From assembly GCA_013289665.1 (NCBI GenBank), contig JABCZN010000001.1:62001-126000 (forward strand): a stretch of DNA of 64,000 nucleotides, in the 5' to 3' direction. Source of the stretch: Acidobacteriota bacterium (GTDB taxonomy: Bacteria > Acidobacteriota > Terriglobia > Acidiferrales > UBA7541). Below, piece by piece: positions 16,111-25,650 of this stretch (position 1 is its first letter; each line of letters opens with the position of its first letter). The notes under the pieces are model-generated. The model was not told the DNA's origin. It did not search any database and saw only the letters and a program-made list of their open reading frames with translations. The position numbers and the translations under genes were made by a program.

Positions 16111-17883
16111 ATGAACGCCACAGGCTCGAATCCACAATCGCAGAAGACCACGGACCAGTCCGACGTCTCGGCTGAAGTTCTTACCACCCTCTCTGAAATC
16201 GGGGAAGAAGTAAATGCGTCCCTGGATCTTGATGAGGTCCTTTCCCACACCGCGATCCTGATCAAGCGGCATATCGACTACGAGTTCTTTGGCGTGCTGC
16301 TGCTCGACGAAGCCGGCTCCTACCTGACCCACCGGTTCGCCATCGGCTATCCTCCGGGCCTTGCCGAAAATCTGCGTGTTCCTGTCGGTCAAGGCATCAC
16401 CGGCACCGCGGTTTCAACTGGCCAGCCCGTTCGCGTCAGCGATGTCTCGCAGGATCCCCGCTATATCAACGCGATCGAAAGCGTAAAGTCCGAACTCGCG
16501 GTTCCGCTTCTCTTCCGCGGTAAGTGCGTCGGTGTTCTGGACATTCAGAGCCGCCACCTGAATTACTTCACCAAAGACCAGCAGAAAATCGTCACCCTGC
16601 TCGCCAGCCGCCTGGTGGTAGCGATCGAAAACGCACGCCTCTTTCAAAAGGTCAGAGCCCAGGCGGAAACGCTGCTGGTCCTCAATGAAGTCAGCCGGGA
16701 AATCAGCTCCATCCTAGATGTGGAGGAACTTCTTCGCCGCGCAGCCGAACTCGTCAAGCGGGTCATTGACTACCAGATTGTGAGCATCATGCTCTACGAC
16801 GAAGAGCAGAAAGTCTTTCGTCATCGCCTGGACGTGAAACACGGCCAGCGCGTTCAGGGAAAGCTGCGCGTCGCCGCCACGGAAGGCATCGTCGGCGCGG
16901 CTGCCACATTGCGTGAAGCGGTTCTTGTTCCCGATGTCACCACCGATCCGCGCTACCTCATGGTGAATCCCGAAACGCGCTCGGAGCTCGCCATTCCGAT
17001 GATCTTTAAAGGCAAAGTGATCGGCGTTCTCGATCTCGAAAGCCCCCAGCTTTATTACTTCAACGAGGAACACGTTCAAACCCTCACCATCCTCGCCGCC
17101 AATCTCGCGGTATCACTGGAAAATGCTCGCCTTTACGAACAAGTCGCCCGCGATGAAGCCCGCATGGAGCGCGATCTCCAGGCCGCCAAGCGCATTCAAG
17201 GCGCACTCCTCCGCCCCGTTCCGACTGACGACTATGGCCTCGACGTCGCGGCGCGTTATCTCTCCGCCCGCGAGGTCTGCGGCGACCTTTATGATTTTCT
17301 GCGGTATGGCCCGCAGCAGCTCGGAATCGCGCTAGGCGATGTCAGCGGGAAGGGAACCGCGGCCGCGCTTTACGGTGCCGTGTCCATCGGCATTATGCGA
17401 AGCCTGGCCCCGCAAAAGCTCCAGCCCGCCGAAATGTTGCGCCAGATGAATCAGTTGGTCGGTGAACGCCGTATCGAAGGGCGATTCATGACCGCTTGTT
17501 TCGCCACCTGGCAAAAAGGCCGCCAGAAACTTCGCGTCGCCAATGCCGGCCAGTCGCAACCCATGCTTTACAAAGATGGCCGTTGTGATCGCATCGAGCT
17601 GACGGGATTCCCACTAGGAATTTTCGAAGATGTCACGTATGACGAGTGGGGCGTCACTCTCGAAAGTGGCGACATCCTCGTGTTTCATTCCGACGGCATC
17701 GCCGAGACGTACAACAGTGAAGGCCAACTCTTCGGTAACGAACGCCTGCGCAAGCTTATCGAGCAAAATCACGAAATCTCCGCCGCCGAAATGGCGGACC
17801 GCGTCCTAAACGAAGTGGACTGGTTTTCGCAGAGCGCCCCTCTTTCCGACGACCGCACGCTGGTAGTCATGAAGGTGAAATGA
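16111..17883 (+). CDS. GAF-GAF-PP2C (SpoIIE/RsbU-type) serine phosphatase
   Basis: A soluble 590-residue signalling protein. Two GAF domains (about residues 30-175 and 195-345) show the repeated PVGQGITGTA/ATEGIVGAA and ELAVPLLFRGKCVGVLDIQS/ELAIPMIFKGKVIGVLDLES motifs. A helical linker (ERDLQAAKRIQGALLRP) leads to a SpoIIE-type PP2C domain (385-590) with metal-binding aspartates in VCGDLYDF, GDVSGKG, SDGIAE and SDDRTLVVM. Such proteins sense small molecules and dephosphorylate anti-anti-sigma factors. The REC-HATPase protein at 10888 could supply the opposing kinase (inference). It overlaps lysA by four bases, an unexpected pairing of signalling and biosynthesis. Confidence 0.9.
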   Translation: MNATGSNPQSQKTTDQSDVSAEVLTTLSEIGEEVNASLDLDEVLSHTAILIKRHIDYEFFGVLLLDEAGSYLTHRFAIGYPPGLAENLRVPVGQGITGTAVSTGQPVRVSDVSQDPRYINAIESVKSELAVPLLFRGKCVGVLDIQSRHLNYFTKDQQKIVTLLASRLVVAIENARLFQKVRAQAETLLVLNEVSREISSILDVEELLRRAAELVKRVIDYQIVSIMLYDEEQKVFRHRLDVKHGQRVQGKLRVAATEGIVGAAATLREAVLVPDVTTDPRYLMVNPETRSELAIPMIFKGKVIGVLDLESPQLYYFNEEHVQTLTILAANLAVSLENARLYEQVARDEARMERDLQAAKRIQGALLRPVPTDDYGLDVAARYLSAREVCGDLYDFLRYGPQQLGIALGDVSGKGTAAALYGAVSIGIMRSLAPQKLQPAEMLRQMNQLVGERRIEGRFMTACFATWQKGRQKLRVANAGQSQPMLYKDGRCDRIELTGFPLGIFEDVTYDEWGVTLESGDILVFHSDGIAETYNSEGQLFGNERLRKLIEQNHEISAAEMADRVLNEVDWFSQSAPLSDDRTLVVMKVK

Positions 17884-19244
17884 GCGCCCCCGGCAAGACT
17901 CGGCGCAGGCTACCCTACGTCGATCCGGCAACCCACACTCCGTATTTTTCCTGGAGGAAGACGGACGTGTCCGCGCGGGAAGTCTTCTGCGAAAACGTGC
18001 GACTCTCCGAGATTGCCAGGCGCCATCTGACGCCCACCTATGTTTACAGCCGGCGCGCCATCGCGGATGCCTTCGGCGAAATCGACCGCGGCCTCCGTCG
18101 TGTTCCGCATCTGCTCTGTTTTGCTGTCAAGGCGAACGGAAATCTCTCCTTACTCAAGCTTCTCGCCGGCCTCGGCAGTGGGTTCGACATCGTGTCCGGA
18201 GGTGAACTCGAGCACCTCGGCCAGATCGGCATCCCGGGTAAGCGAATCGTTTTTTCTGGGGTCGGAAAGACCCGCGAAGAAATTCGCGAAGCGCTGCGAT
18301 ACCGAAGTAATCGGAGCAACGAGCCAGGGATTTTGCAATTCAACGTCGAATCTCCCGTGGAGCTTGAAATTTTGATCGAGGAATCATCGCGCCGTACGCG
18401 TGGCATCGGCAAACCTCCCGGAGCCTCCATCCGCGTCAATCCTGACGTGAAAGCGGGAGGACACCCCCACATCGCCACCGGCCGCCGGCACCACAAATTC
18501 GGCGTGGCCTGGCCCGAAGCCCGAAAACTGTATCTCGCGCACAGAAACACCAAAGCGATCCGCTGGCAGGGAATCAGCGCCCATATCGGCTCACAAATCG
18601 TCGATCTTGCTCCGTTCCGCAGGGCGTTAGAACGACTCGCGGGATACCTGCTCGACTTGCGCAAACAAGGCGTTCCTCTGAAAATCCTGGATGTTGGCGG
18701 CGGCCTCGGTGTGCGTTACACCAACGAGCATCCTGCATCCCGCAAGGCGTACGCAAGAATGATTGCCGGTGTCGCTCGTCCCCTCGGCGTTCAGGTTCTT
18801 CTCGAACCGGGGCGCTCCGTCATCGCCGAATCAAGCGTTCTCCTCTCGCGTGTCATCTACACCAAGCAGAATCCAGCCAATTCCTTCGTCATCATCGATG
18901 CCGCCATGAACGATCTCATGCGGCCCGTGCTTTACGACGCCCCGCATCCCATTACGCGTCTAGCGCAAAGTGGTGACTCAGACGCGAGCGCCAGAGGGCG
19001 GGCCGACATTGTCGGACCCGTCTGCGAGACGGGAGACACGTTCTTGTTCGATTGGCCGCTCGGAAATGTTTCTGAAGGGGATCTGCTGGCGATCTGGGTA
19101 ACCGGCGCTTACGGATTCGCCCAGTCGTCCAACTACAATGGCCGCGGCCGGGCTGCTGAAGTGCTCGTCGACCGAAATGCGCTAAAACTTATCCGCCGGC
19201 GCGAAACAAATAAGGATCTATTGCGGACCGACGTCCTCTCCTGA
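17880..19244 (+). CDS. lysA: Diaminopimelate decarboxylase
   Basis: This PLP enzyme makes L-lysine from meso-diaminopimelate, the last step of the pathway. Visible features: PLP lysine in FAVKANGN, HIGSQ, the glycine loop GGGLGV, EPGRS phosphate contact, CETGD carrying the catalytic cysteine of the partner subunit, and a final AYGFAQSSNYNGR. At 454 residues it is slightly longer than usual owing to an N-terminal segment (YVDPATHTPYFSW). The ATG overlaps the PP2C stop codon (ATGA), so the two genes are coupled. No other lys/dap genes lie nearby. Confidence 0.95.
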   Translation: MSAPGKTRRRLPYVDPATHTPYFSWRKTDVSAREVFCENVRLSEIARRHLTPTYVYSRRAIADAFGEIDRGLRRVPHLLCFAVKANGNLSLLKLLAGLGSGFDIVSGGELEHLGQIGIPGKRIVFSGVGKTREEIREALRYRSNRSNEPGILQFNVESPVELEILIEESSRRTRGIGKPPGASIRVNPDVKAGGHPHIATGRRHHKFGVAWPEARKLYLAHRNTKAIRWQGISAHIGSQIVDLAPFRRALERLAGYLLDLRKQGVPLKILDVGGGLGVRYTNEHPASRKAYARMIAGVARPLGVQVLLEPGRSVIAESSVLLSRVIYTKQNPANSFVIIDAAMNDLMRPVLYDAPHPITRLAQSGDSDASARGRADIVGPVCETGDTFLFDWPLGNVSEGDLLAIWVTGAYGFAQSSNYNGRGRAAEVLVDRNALKLIRRRETNKDLLRTDVLS

Positions 19245-19247
19245 AAA

Positions 19248-20123
19248 CTACGCTTCTCCCCACTTCAGCTTATTCCGCAAAATCTCAAAATATGTCTTGT
19301 TCGGCGGCTGGATCAATTTCAGCCGTTCCGCGGCCCGCGTGATGCGGACGTGGTCCCCGATTTGCATCGGAACGCCTGTCTGTCCGTCCAGGGTCAGAAA
19401 CACGGAATCCGAACTCTGTGACAAATACAATTCGATTTGCGAATTGTCCTGCACTACCACCGGCCGGTCGCTGAGTGTATGCGGACAAATCGGCGTAATC
19501 AGAATAGATTCCACGCCGGGCTGCACAATCGGGCCGCCGGCCGAAAGCGAATACGCGGTCGAACCAGTCGGCGACGCTACAATCAAACCGTCGGCGCGAT
19601 ACCTGCACACAAATGCCCCGTTAATGTGCAGCTCCACTTCAATCATGCGGGCCAGCGTTCCCTTATGCACCACGGCATCGTTTAACACCCTCTGCTGTGT
19701 CAGCAGTTCTCCATTATGGGTGCGCTCCACCTGAAGCAAAACCCGCTCTTCAATTGTTGCCTTTCCCGCAAGCGTGCTTTCCAATGCGGGATAAAGCTCT
19801 TCTACTGTGAAGCTGGTCAGAAATCCCAGGCTGCCCATGTTAATCGGAAGAATCGGAATGCCATGGTAGGCCGCTTCCCGCGCTGCCGCCAGGATCGTTC
19901 CGTCGCCCCCCAGAACCAGCAGCAGGTCCGACTCTTGCGCCACCTGGTGACGCGTTTTCCCGGCGGTCTCGTTTTTGAGGACCGTCGCCGTCTCGTTGTC
20001 GTATACCGAAGGCATGCCGCGCTCTTCCAGCCACTTCAGCAGCGGCGGAACCACTTCCGCAATGTTCGAGCGTCTGGGCCGGGAGATGATGCCGATTCTT
20101 TTGAAGGTGGGTTCGGGCCGCAT
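19248..20123 (-). CDS. nadK: NAD kinase
   Basis: Phosphorylates NAD to NADP. The 291-residue protein contains the invariant GGDGT (residues 73-77) followed by LAAAR, then NMGSLGFLT, the substrate-binding LNDAVV segment, and GSTAYSLSAGGPIVQP in the C-terminal domain. It is the last gene of a minus-strand group (xseB, prenyl synthase, tlyA, nadK) that is common in bacteria. Three bases separate it from tlyA. It ends convergently three bases from lysA, with no obvious terminator between. Confidence 0.95.
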   Translation of the reverse strand: MRPEPTFKRIGIISRPRRSNIAEVVPPLLKWLEERGMPSVYDNETATVLKNETAGKTRHQVAQESDLLLVLGGDGTILAAAREAAYHGIPILPINMGSLGFLTSFTVEELYPALESTLAGKATIEERVLLQVERTHNGELLTQQRVLNDAVVHKGTLARMIEVELHINGAFVCRYRADGLIVASPTGSTAYSLSAGGPIVQPGVESILITPICPHTLSDRPVVVQDNSQIELYLSQSSDSVFLTLDGQTGVPMQIGDHVRITRAAERLKLIQPPNKTYFEILRNKLKWGEA

Positions 20124-20126
20124 GGA

Positions 20127-20888
20127 TTAGAGCGATTCTACCCCAGCGGCTTTTCGGGTGTGAAGGAAATACTCCTGGTTTCCTTCGGCCCCCGGCAAAT
20201 GGCTCGGCGCAACGCCAAGCACACCCAATCCCAGCGCTTCCATCGCACTCCTGACGCGAGCAACAGCCTTTTCGTGCAACGCCGTTTCGCGCACGATTCC
20301 CCCCTTGCCCACGTCCTCGCGCTCCAGCTCAAACTGTGGTTTCACCAGGATCAGAAGTTCAGCTCCAGCCCTCGCGCACGCGGCAGCCCCGGACAGGATC
20401 TTCGCAACAGAAATAAAAGAGACGTCGGCAACGACTAAATCAACAAGCTCCGGGATATCCCCTTCCGCCAGTTCACGTGCATTCTTTTCGAGGCGCACCA
20501 CGCGCGGGTCGCCACGGATTTTCCACGCCAGCTGGTCCGTGTTCACATCCACAGCATACACGCGCGATGCACCATTCTGCAGCAGGCAATCCGTGAAGCC
20601 GCCAGTGGAGGCTCCTATATCCAGGCACGTTTTTCCCGCGGGGCTGATATGAAAATCCTCCAGCGCGCCCTCCAGCTTCATGCCACCTCGGCTCGCGTAT
20701 TTCTGCTGCCGGCTGTGTACTTCAATATGCGCCGTCTCCGGCAGGATCACTCCCGCCTTGTCCGCGCGTTGCTGTTCCACTTCCACTTCGCCTGCAAGGA
20801 TCATCGCCTGGGCTTTGTGGCTGGATTCGGCCAGACCTCTCTCCACAAGAAGCACGTCCAGTCGCTTGCGCTCAGTTTTGGCATTCAT
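20127..20888 (-). CDS. tlyA: TlyA-family rRNA ribose 2'-O-methyltransferase
   Basis: The 253-residue protein has an N-terminal S4 RNA-binding domain (about residues 8-65, RLDVLLVERGLAESSHKAQAM) and a Rossmann methyltransferase domain with SAM loop DIGASTGGFTDCLLQ. The putative KDKE catalytic tetrad residues lie at Lys in SRGGMKLEGAL, Asp in VVADVSFIS, Lys in ILVKPQFE and the following Glu. TlyA enzymes methylate cytidines in 16S and 23S rRNA; annotation as haemolysin in some genomes is historical. Its place between ispA and nadK is typical. Confidence 0.92.
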   Translation of the reverse strand: MNAKTERKRLDVLLVERGLAESSHKAQAMILAGEVEVEQQRADKAGVILPETAHIEVHSRQQKYASRGGMKLEGALEDFHISPAGKTCLDIGASTGGFTDCLLQNGASRVYAVDVNTDQLAWKIRGDPRVVRLEKNARELAEGDIPELVDLVVADVSFISVAKILSGAAACARAGAELLILVKPQFELEREDVGKGGIVRETALHEKAVARVRSAMEALGLGVLGVAPSHLPGAEGNQEYFLHTRKAAGVESL

Positions 20889-20899
20889 GGAAAGTGTGG

Positions 20900-21811
20900 C
20901 TAGGCGCGGCGAAGAACCAGAAACTCGGCGATAGTGCGCAACCGGTTGGCGCGCTCTCCGTACGCGCCCAGCTCGGCAATGCCTTTGTCGGCCAATTCTT
21001 TCGCAATCTGGTGCGAGCGCTCCAGCCCATACACCGCCGGGTAGGTGGCCTTCTGCTGCGCGATATCCTTGCCCGCCGTCTTGCCAAGCGCCGCTGAGGA
21101 TTCTTCCACGTCCAGGATGTCATCGGTAACTTGAAACGCCCACCCAATCGTCTCTCCGAACCGCCGCAGTCGCGCCACATCCTCCGCCGGCGCTCCTGCG
21201 CAAAGCGCCCCGGCGGTAATCGAGGCGCGAATCAGCGCCGCCGTTTTCGATCGGTGAATGTACTCGAGCATTTCCGGGCTGACCGGCTTGCCTTCCGCTT
21301 CCAGGTCCGCCACCTGTCCGCCTACCATCCCCTTCACTGTGCCCGCCGCTGTTGCAATTTCCGTCACCATCGCCACGCGCCGCTCAGCGGAAACCGGGGT
21401 TGCTGCAATCGTTTCAAACGCCTGCGTCAGCAATGCGTCGCCGGCAAGAATCGCTGTGGCTTCGCCAAATTTCTTGTGGCTGGTCGGTTTTCCCCGGCGC
21501 AAATCGTCGTTGTCCAGCGCAGGCAGGTCGTCGTGGATCAGGGAATACGTGTGGATGAATTCGATCGCGCATCCCGGATAGAGCGCCGCTGAGACGTCCG
21601 TCCCGAAAATCCGCGCCGTTTCCAGGCACAGGATTGGCCGGATGCGCTTGCCGCCGGCAAATACGGAATACCGCATGGCAGTATGAATCGAAGGAGGTTG
21701 CACCGATTCCGCGGGCAACAGTTTCTCCAAGTGCGCGTCAACTGCCAGCCGATCTTCTTCAAAAAAGGGAGGAAGCTTCATCGGATTGGGAGAGAATCCA
21801 GTCTGGGCCAT
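20900..21811 (-). CDS. ispA: Polyprenyl (farnesyl/geranylgeranyl) diphosphate synthase
   Basis: An all-helical trans-prenyltransferase that condenses IPP with allylic diphosphates. Both aspartate-rich motifs are present: the first at LIHDDLPALDNDDLRRGKPT (DDxxxxD type, as in bacterial FPP synthases) and the second at VTDDILDVE. GGKRIRP binds IPP. The chosen ATG at 21811 gives 303 residues, the usual length, and lies just after the xseB stop. An ATG at 21781 is also possible. Product chain length cannot be settled from sequence, so the gene symbol is provisional. Confidence 0.88.
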   Translation of the reverse strand: MAQTGFSPNPMKLPPFFEEDRLAVDAHLEKLLPAESVQPPSIHTAMRYSVFAGGKRIRPILCLETARIFGTDVSAALYPGCAIEFIHTYSLIHDDLPALDNDDLRRGKPTSHKKFGEATAILAGDALLTQAFETIAATPVSAERRVAMVTEIATAAGTVKGMVGGQVADLEAEGKPVSPEMLEYIHRSKTAALIRASITAGALCAGAPAEDVARLRRFGETIGWAFQVTDDILDVEESSAALGKTAGKDIAQQKATYPAVYGLERSHQIAKELADKGIAELGAYGERANRLRTIAEFLVLRRA

Positions 21812-21821
21812 TGGCTCGCGC

Positions 21822-22094
21822 TCACGAATCGCTCTCGTCTTCGGCCTTAAACGCTTCGGCGGCCATCCTGCCATCAGCCTTCTTCAGCAGGATTTCCACG
21901 CGGCCTTCGGCTTCTTCCAATTGCTTCTGGCACTCTCTGGACAGTCCGACCCCTTCCTCAAACAGTTTCATCGCCTCATCCAGCGAGAGTTGCGGGCTTT
22001 CGAGGCGCCGCACCACCTCTTCCAGTCGCGCCAGGGACCGTTCAAAATCCGGTTTCTTCTGCGCTTCATTTTTTTTTGCTGCAGGTTGGTTCAC
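21822..22094 (-). CDS. xseB: Exodeoxyribonuclease VII small subunit
   Basis: The 90-residue helical protein matches XseB: FERSLARLEEVVRRLESPQLSLDEAMKLFEEG, followed by a second helix (SRECQKQLEEAEGRVEILL). XseB binds XseA to form the single-strand-specific exonuclease VII. No xseA gene lies in this window, although xseA-xseB-ispA is the common order; the region upstream is mutM instead. The gene ends ten bases before the prenyl synthase start, so it probably heads the ispA-tlyA-nadK transcript. Confidence 0.92.
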   Translation of the reverse strand: MNQPAAKKNEAQKKPDFERSLARLEEVVRRLESPQLSLDEAMKLFEEGVGLSRECQKQLEEAEGRVEILLKKADGRMAAEAFKAEDESDS

Positions 22095-22148
22095 GCCATC
22101 CGCCAGTCGTGCAGGAAGTAAATTAACGTTGAATTCCGGTTCGCCACC

Positions 22149-22988
22149 CTACTTCTGGCAACGCTTGCAATAATACGTCGAACGCCCGCCCTGCTCAGCC
22201 CGCACGATCGGCCGCCCACAGCGTCCGCAAGGCGATCCCGCGCGTTGGTAGGCCCGCAGGATTTCTTCCAATCCTTGAAACCACCACTTCGGGTCGCGAA
22301 AGTCCGGTGCAGGACGCTCACAACATTCTAGTGCACGCCGGAGAACGTACACAATCGCTTTATGAAGTTGCGCCGATTTCTTCCGGTCCAGGGAATCTGC
22401 CCGCCGCCACGGGTTCAATCTTGCGTGCCACAGTGCTTCATTCGAATAGATATTCCCGATCCCGGCGATCCGCGTCTGATCCAGCAGGAACTCCTTCAAG
22501 GGACGTTTTGATCGCGCCAATCGGGCGTGAAGCTCTTTTGCCGAGAATCCCTCCGCAAGCGCATCCATTCCCAATTTCTTGAGTGGTGGACAGGCTTGTT
22601 CCGACTCCCATGCATGCACGCGTCCAAAATGGCGCGGGTCCGCAAATCCCAGCACTCCTTTCCCGAACTCCAGCGCGACATCCACGTGCACGCCACCCTC
22701 CTCAGCATTCGCTCGTGCCAGCAACTCTATCGCATTCGAAAACCAAATCAGCTGCCCGTCAAAACGGAAATGCATCTCTAGCAGGCCGCGATCCAGACCG
22801 AGAAACAGATACTTCCCCTCTCGAAATACGTTTCGAACATACCGGTCCTCGACAATTCTAGCCGTTTCGGCAGGCATCTGCGGCTTCAGCGCAACCGCGT
22901 GAAAGACGTGGAGGCAGCGAATCCGCTGCCCCTTGACCAGTGGGCGCAGCGCTCGGGCGACCGCCTCAACTTCCGGGAGTTCTGGCAT
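22149..22988 (-). CDS. mutM: Formamidopyrimidine-DNA glycosylase (Fpg/MutM)
   Basis: Bifunctional DNA repair enzyme that removes 8-oxoguanine and other oxidised bases and cuts the abasic site. The mature N terminus PELPEVE carries the catalytic proline (after Met removal) and glutamate. EGKYLFLGL contains the beta-clamp lysine, and the middle has the H2TH helix region (DQTRIAGIGNIYSNEALW). A C-terminal zinc finger has two Cys pairs (CGRCGRP and CKRC). Length is 279 residues, normal. It lies between xseB and the penicillin-acylase gene on the same strand. Confidence 0.95.
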   Translation of the reverse strand: MPELPEVEAVARALRPLVKGQRIRCLHVFHAVALKPQMPAETARIVEDRYVRNVFREGKYLFLGLDRGLLEMHFRFDGQLIWFSNAIELLARANAEEGGVHVDVALEFGKGVLGFADPRHFGRVHAWESEQACPPLKKLGMDALAEGFSAKELHARLARSKRPLKEFLLDQTRIAGIGNIYSNEALWHARLNPWRRADSLDRKKSAQLHKAIVYVLRRALECCERPAPDFRDPKWWFQGLEEILRAYQRAGSPCGRCGRPIVRAEQGGRSTYYCKRCQK

Positions 22989-23006
22989 GACAGTAGGGAA
23001 TCAAGC

Positions 23007-25475
23007 TCAGTTCACGGGTCTCAGCGTCAGCAGGTGCTTCTTCACCTTAGCCTCTGCTGCGTCGCTGAATGGCTCATAAATCGGCTTGCCGTCGAACCAA
23101 TACGAAAACTGATCGGAATAATGTTCACTGCCCGGTTGCCCGGATTGCCCGGCAGGGATCAGCAGGATGGAATTGTCCCAATCCCCCAGGTTGGCAACAA
23201 ACCGCTCGGAAGGTCCATGGTGCCGAGAAGCCGCGCGCGGACTGAAAAGTGTTCCCGATTGTGCCTGCCCCGATTTGCTCAAGAGTTTCTTTAGAATTCC
23301 TTCGCGTCCGATTGGATGAAGCATGTCCAGGTAATTGAACCGCTTCCACGCCCAATCCTCCGGGTCGCTGCTGTGAGTCTCCTCCTCCAGCCGCATTACC
23401 GCGCGGTCGGCCGCCGCGCTGAGCAATTCGTCGTAATTCTTGAACTCCGCAGGTAGCCAGCGCGCGGGACGCCCCGTCAGCACTTTCTGCAGAAACGCCA
23501 GCTTCCGCCACGAGTAAAGTCCAGTTTCCTTGCCCAAGTGCGGCTCCAGAATCAAATCCAGCGAGCGGTACATCGCTGCATCCAAAAACGTGACCACGGG
23601 CGAATTTACATCGGCGATCCCGTTCCAATCCTTCGTCTGTTGAATTAAATTCCGTGCTCGTGGATCCTTTGGCTGAGCAATCCTGGCCGCGGCAACCAGT
23701 TGCTCTCCGATGAATACATGCGGATAACTGTATGTATCTGTCTGCACCTTCAGCATGTCTTCCGGCCGCAAATCATGCTTGTCGTGCAGCAGGTCGTATA
23801 TTCTTGCCGTGCGGTACGGCTCTTCCCACCGGTCTGTCAGATACGGTTTGTAGTCCGGCCCAGTCACCCGCGCGTTCGCCGTCACGATCAATCCGCTCTC
23901 CGGATTAAAAGTTTGCGGCAACTGTTCAAACGGAATATAGCCAGTCCACTCGTATTCGTCCGTATCTCCCGGCACGGGTACTTCCCCGTGCCCCTTCTTG
24001 CGGATCGGCACTCGCGCGGCCATCACGTAACCAATATTTCCATCGACATCGGCATACACGGCGTTCTGCGCTGGGCCCCACACTTGCCGCATCACTTCGC
24101 GAAACTGCCTCCAGTTTCGCGCCTTTCCCAGCCAGTTGTAGCTGTTCGCCAGACCGCCGGGCTCCAGCGCTGTCCATCGCATCGCGTATGGCTTGTCGCC
24201 CTCGTCTTGCAAGACCGGCCCGTGTCGGGTCACTACCAGCCGCATGTGCTCGTCCGGTGCGCCCTTGACCTTAATCACTTCATCGTATACATCCGCCTTT
24301 TTCCATTTTCCGTTTACGCGATACTCGTCCGGATTGGTGGGATTGAACGTTTCGATGTAGAGGTCCAGGACATCCGCGCCATTATTCGTGAACCCCCACG
24401 CGATGCGGTCGTTGTGTCCGATAATCACCAATGGCGCGCCCGGAAACGTAATCCCTTTTACGTTCCATCCCGGGGCTGTCACGTGAATCTCATACCAGAT
24501 GGGCGGAATCGTCAGTTCCAGATGCGTGTCGTTCGCAAGCAGTGGTTTGCCCGTCGCCGTGTGCGCGCCGTTCACCACCCAGTTGTTGCTGCCCAGCGTC
24601 CCTCGAATGTCATGTTGACCGGCCCGCAGCCATTGCTGTACCTGCCCCGCCAGCAGGGAAGTAAGGTCCGGCTTGGAAATCGATTCGAGCAAATCCGGAT
24701 GGATCAGGCTCGCCTTCAGGACATCCTCGCTGTCCATTTCGTCTTCATCATCTTCCTCGTCGTCCGCATCGGCGTTGGCGTTCGCCTTTTCCTTCACGTT
24801 CGGATCGCCAACCACAAAATGATCCATCGAGGATTCGTCGCTGAAAAGATCCTTCGCAAGTTCCGGCCCCGCCTTTGCCGCAACCACCGCGCGATGGATC
24901 TCCCTTTCGCGCGTATCCGTCAACGTGCGGTACATGTATCCCGTCAAAACCAACGAGTCTGTCGGCTGCCACGGTTGCGGTTTATATTTCAGCAATGTAA
25001 ATTCCATGGGCAGCGTTTCCCGATGCTGCTCGATAAACCGGTTGACGCCCCGCGCATACGCATCCAGCAACTTCCGCGACTCCGGGTTCATCCCCTGCAA
25101 ATCGCGATCCGCCGCCCGCCCAAAGTTCAGATTTCGAAAATCCCTGTCAATCTTCAGGGTTCTCGGGCCCAGAATTTCGGAAAGTTGCCCGCGCGACGCC
25201 CGCCGCAGCAAATCCATCTGCCATAATCGATCCTGCGCCACCGCATATCCCTGGGCTTCCACCGCATCTTCCAGCGAACTCGCGCGGATATGCGGCACGC
25301 CCCAGTTGTCGCGTTCCACAGTCACCTCTCCCTGCAACCCGGGAAGTGTCACGCTTCCGCTCAGTTGCGGCAGCGGACGGTACACCAGCCACCAAATCGC
25401 GGTCGCGAAAACAATCAAACTGATGGCAAGTAGGGCGAGTAGGGAACGCAGGACAGTGCGCAAAGCGAGTTTCAC
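23007..25475 (-). CDS. Penicillin acylase-type Ntn hydrolase
   Basis: An 822-residue precursor of the S45 family of N-terminal nucleophile amidases, anchored or exported by an N-terminal hydrophobic helix (about residues 9-30). The alpha-chain region starts at VTVERDNWGVPHIRA. The autoprocessing site is at GSNNWV, giving Ser296 as the new N-terminal nucleophile of the beta chain. Just before it (residues 236-251) is a strongly acidic run of Asp/Glu, part of the linker that relatives excise. The substrate may be acyl-amino acids or acyl-homoserine lactones; penicillin is unlikely as the natural one. The start is a GTG close to GAGG. Confidence 0.9.
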   Translation of the reverse strand: MKLALRTVLRSLLALLAISLIVFATAIWWLVYRPLPQLSGSVTLPGLQGEVTVERDNWGVPHIRASSLEDAVEAQGYAVAQDRLWQMDLLRRASRGQLSEILGPRTLKIDRDFRNLNFGRAADRDLQGMNPESRKLLDAYARGVNRFIEQHRETLPMEFTLLKYKPQPWQPTDSLVLTGYMYRTLTDTREREIHRAVVAAKAGPELAKDLFSDESSMDHFVVGDPNVKEKANANADADDEEDDEDEMDSEDVLKASLIHPDLLESISKPDLTSLLAGQVQQWLRAGQHDIRGTLGSNNWVVNGAHTATGKPLLANDTHLELTIPPIWYEIHVTAPGWNVKGITFPGAPLVIIGHNDRIAWGFTNNGADVLDLYIETFNPTNPDEYRVNGKWKKADVYDEVIKVKGAPDEHMRLVVTRHGPVLQDEGDKPYAMRWTALEPGGLANSYNWLGKARNWRQFREVMRQVWGPAQNAVYADVDGNIGYVMAARVPIRKKGHGEVPVPGDTDEYEWTGYIPFEQLPQTFNPESGLIVTANARVTGPDYKPYLTDRWEEPYRTARIYDLLHDKHDLRPEDMLKVQTDTYSYPHVFIGEQLVAAARIAQPKDPRARNLIQQTKDWNGIADVNSPVVTFLDAAMYRSLDLILEPHLGKETGLYSWRKLAFLQKVLTGRPARWLPAEFKNYDELLSAAADRAVMRLEEETHSSDPEDWAWKRFNYLDMLHPIGREGILKKLLSKSGQAQSGTLFSPRAASRHHGPSERFVANLGDWDNSILLIPAGQSGQPGSEHYSDQFSYWFDGKPIYEPFSDAAEAKVKKHLLTLRPVN

Positions 25476-25650
25476 CTCGAGGTCTGAGTTTTCAGTTTAG
25501 TGGACGCCGCCACCCCGCGCAACCTGCCCATCCAACGAGCCTCCCGCCAGCAAATTTCCTGATTCTTTCAACTCAACAACCGCCGTCTACCCATTCCTCC
25601 TCCCAGCCAAATCTGCTGTTACAATGCGGCTGGGAGGTTCTCTCCGCCGA

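Noticed and set aside
23700..25226. 508-residue open frame antisense to the penicillin-acylase gene
   Set aside because: Shadow of a well-supported gene; no ribosome site or recognisable motif.
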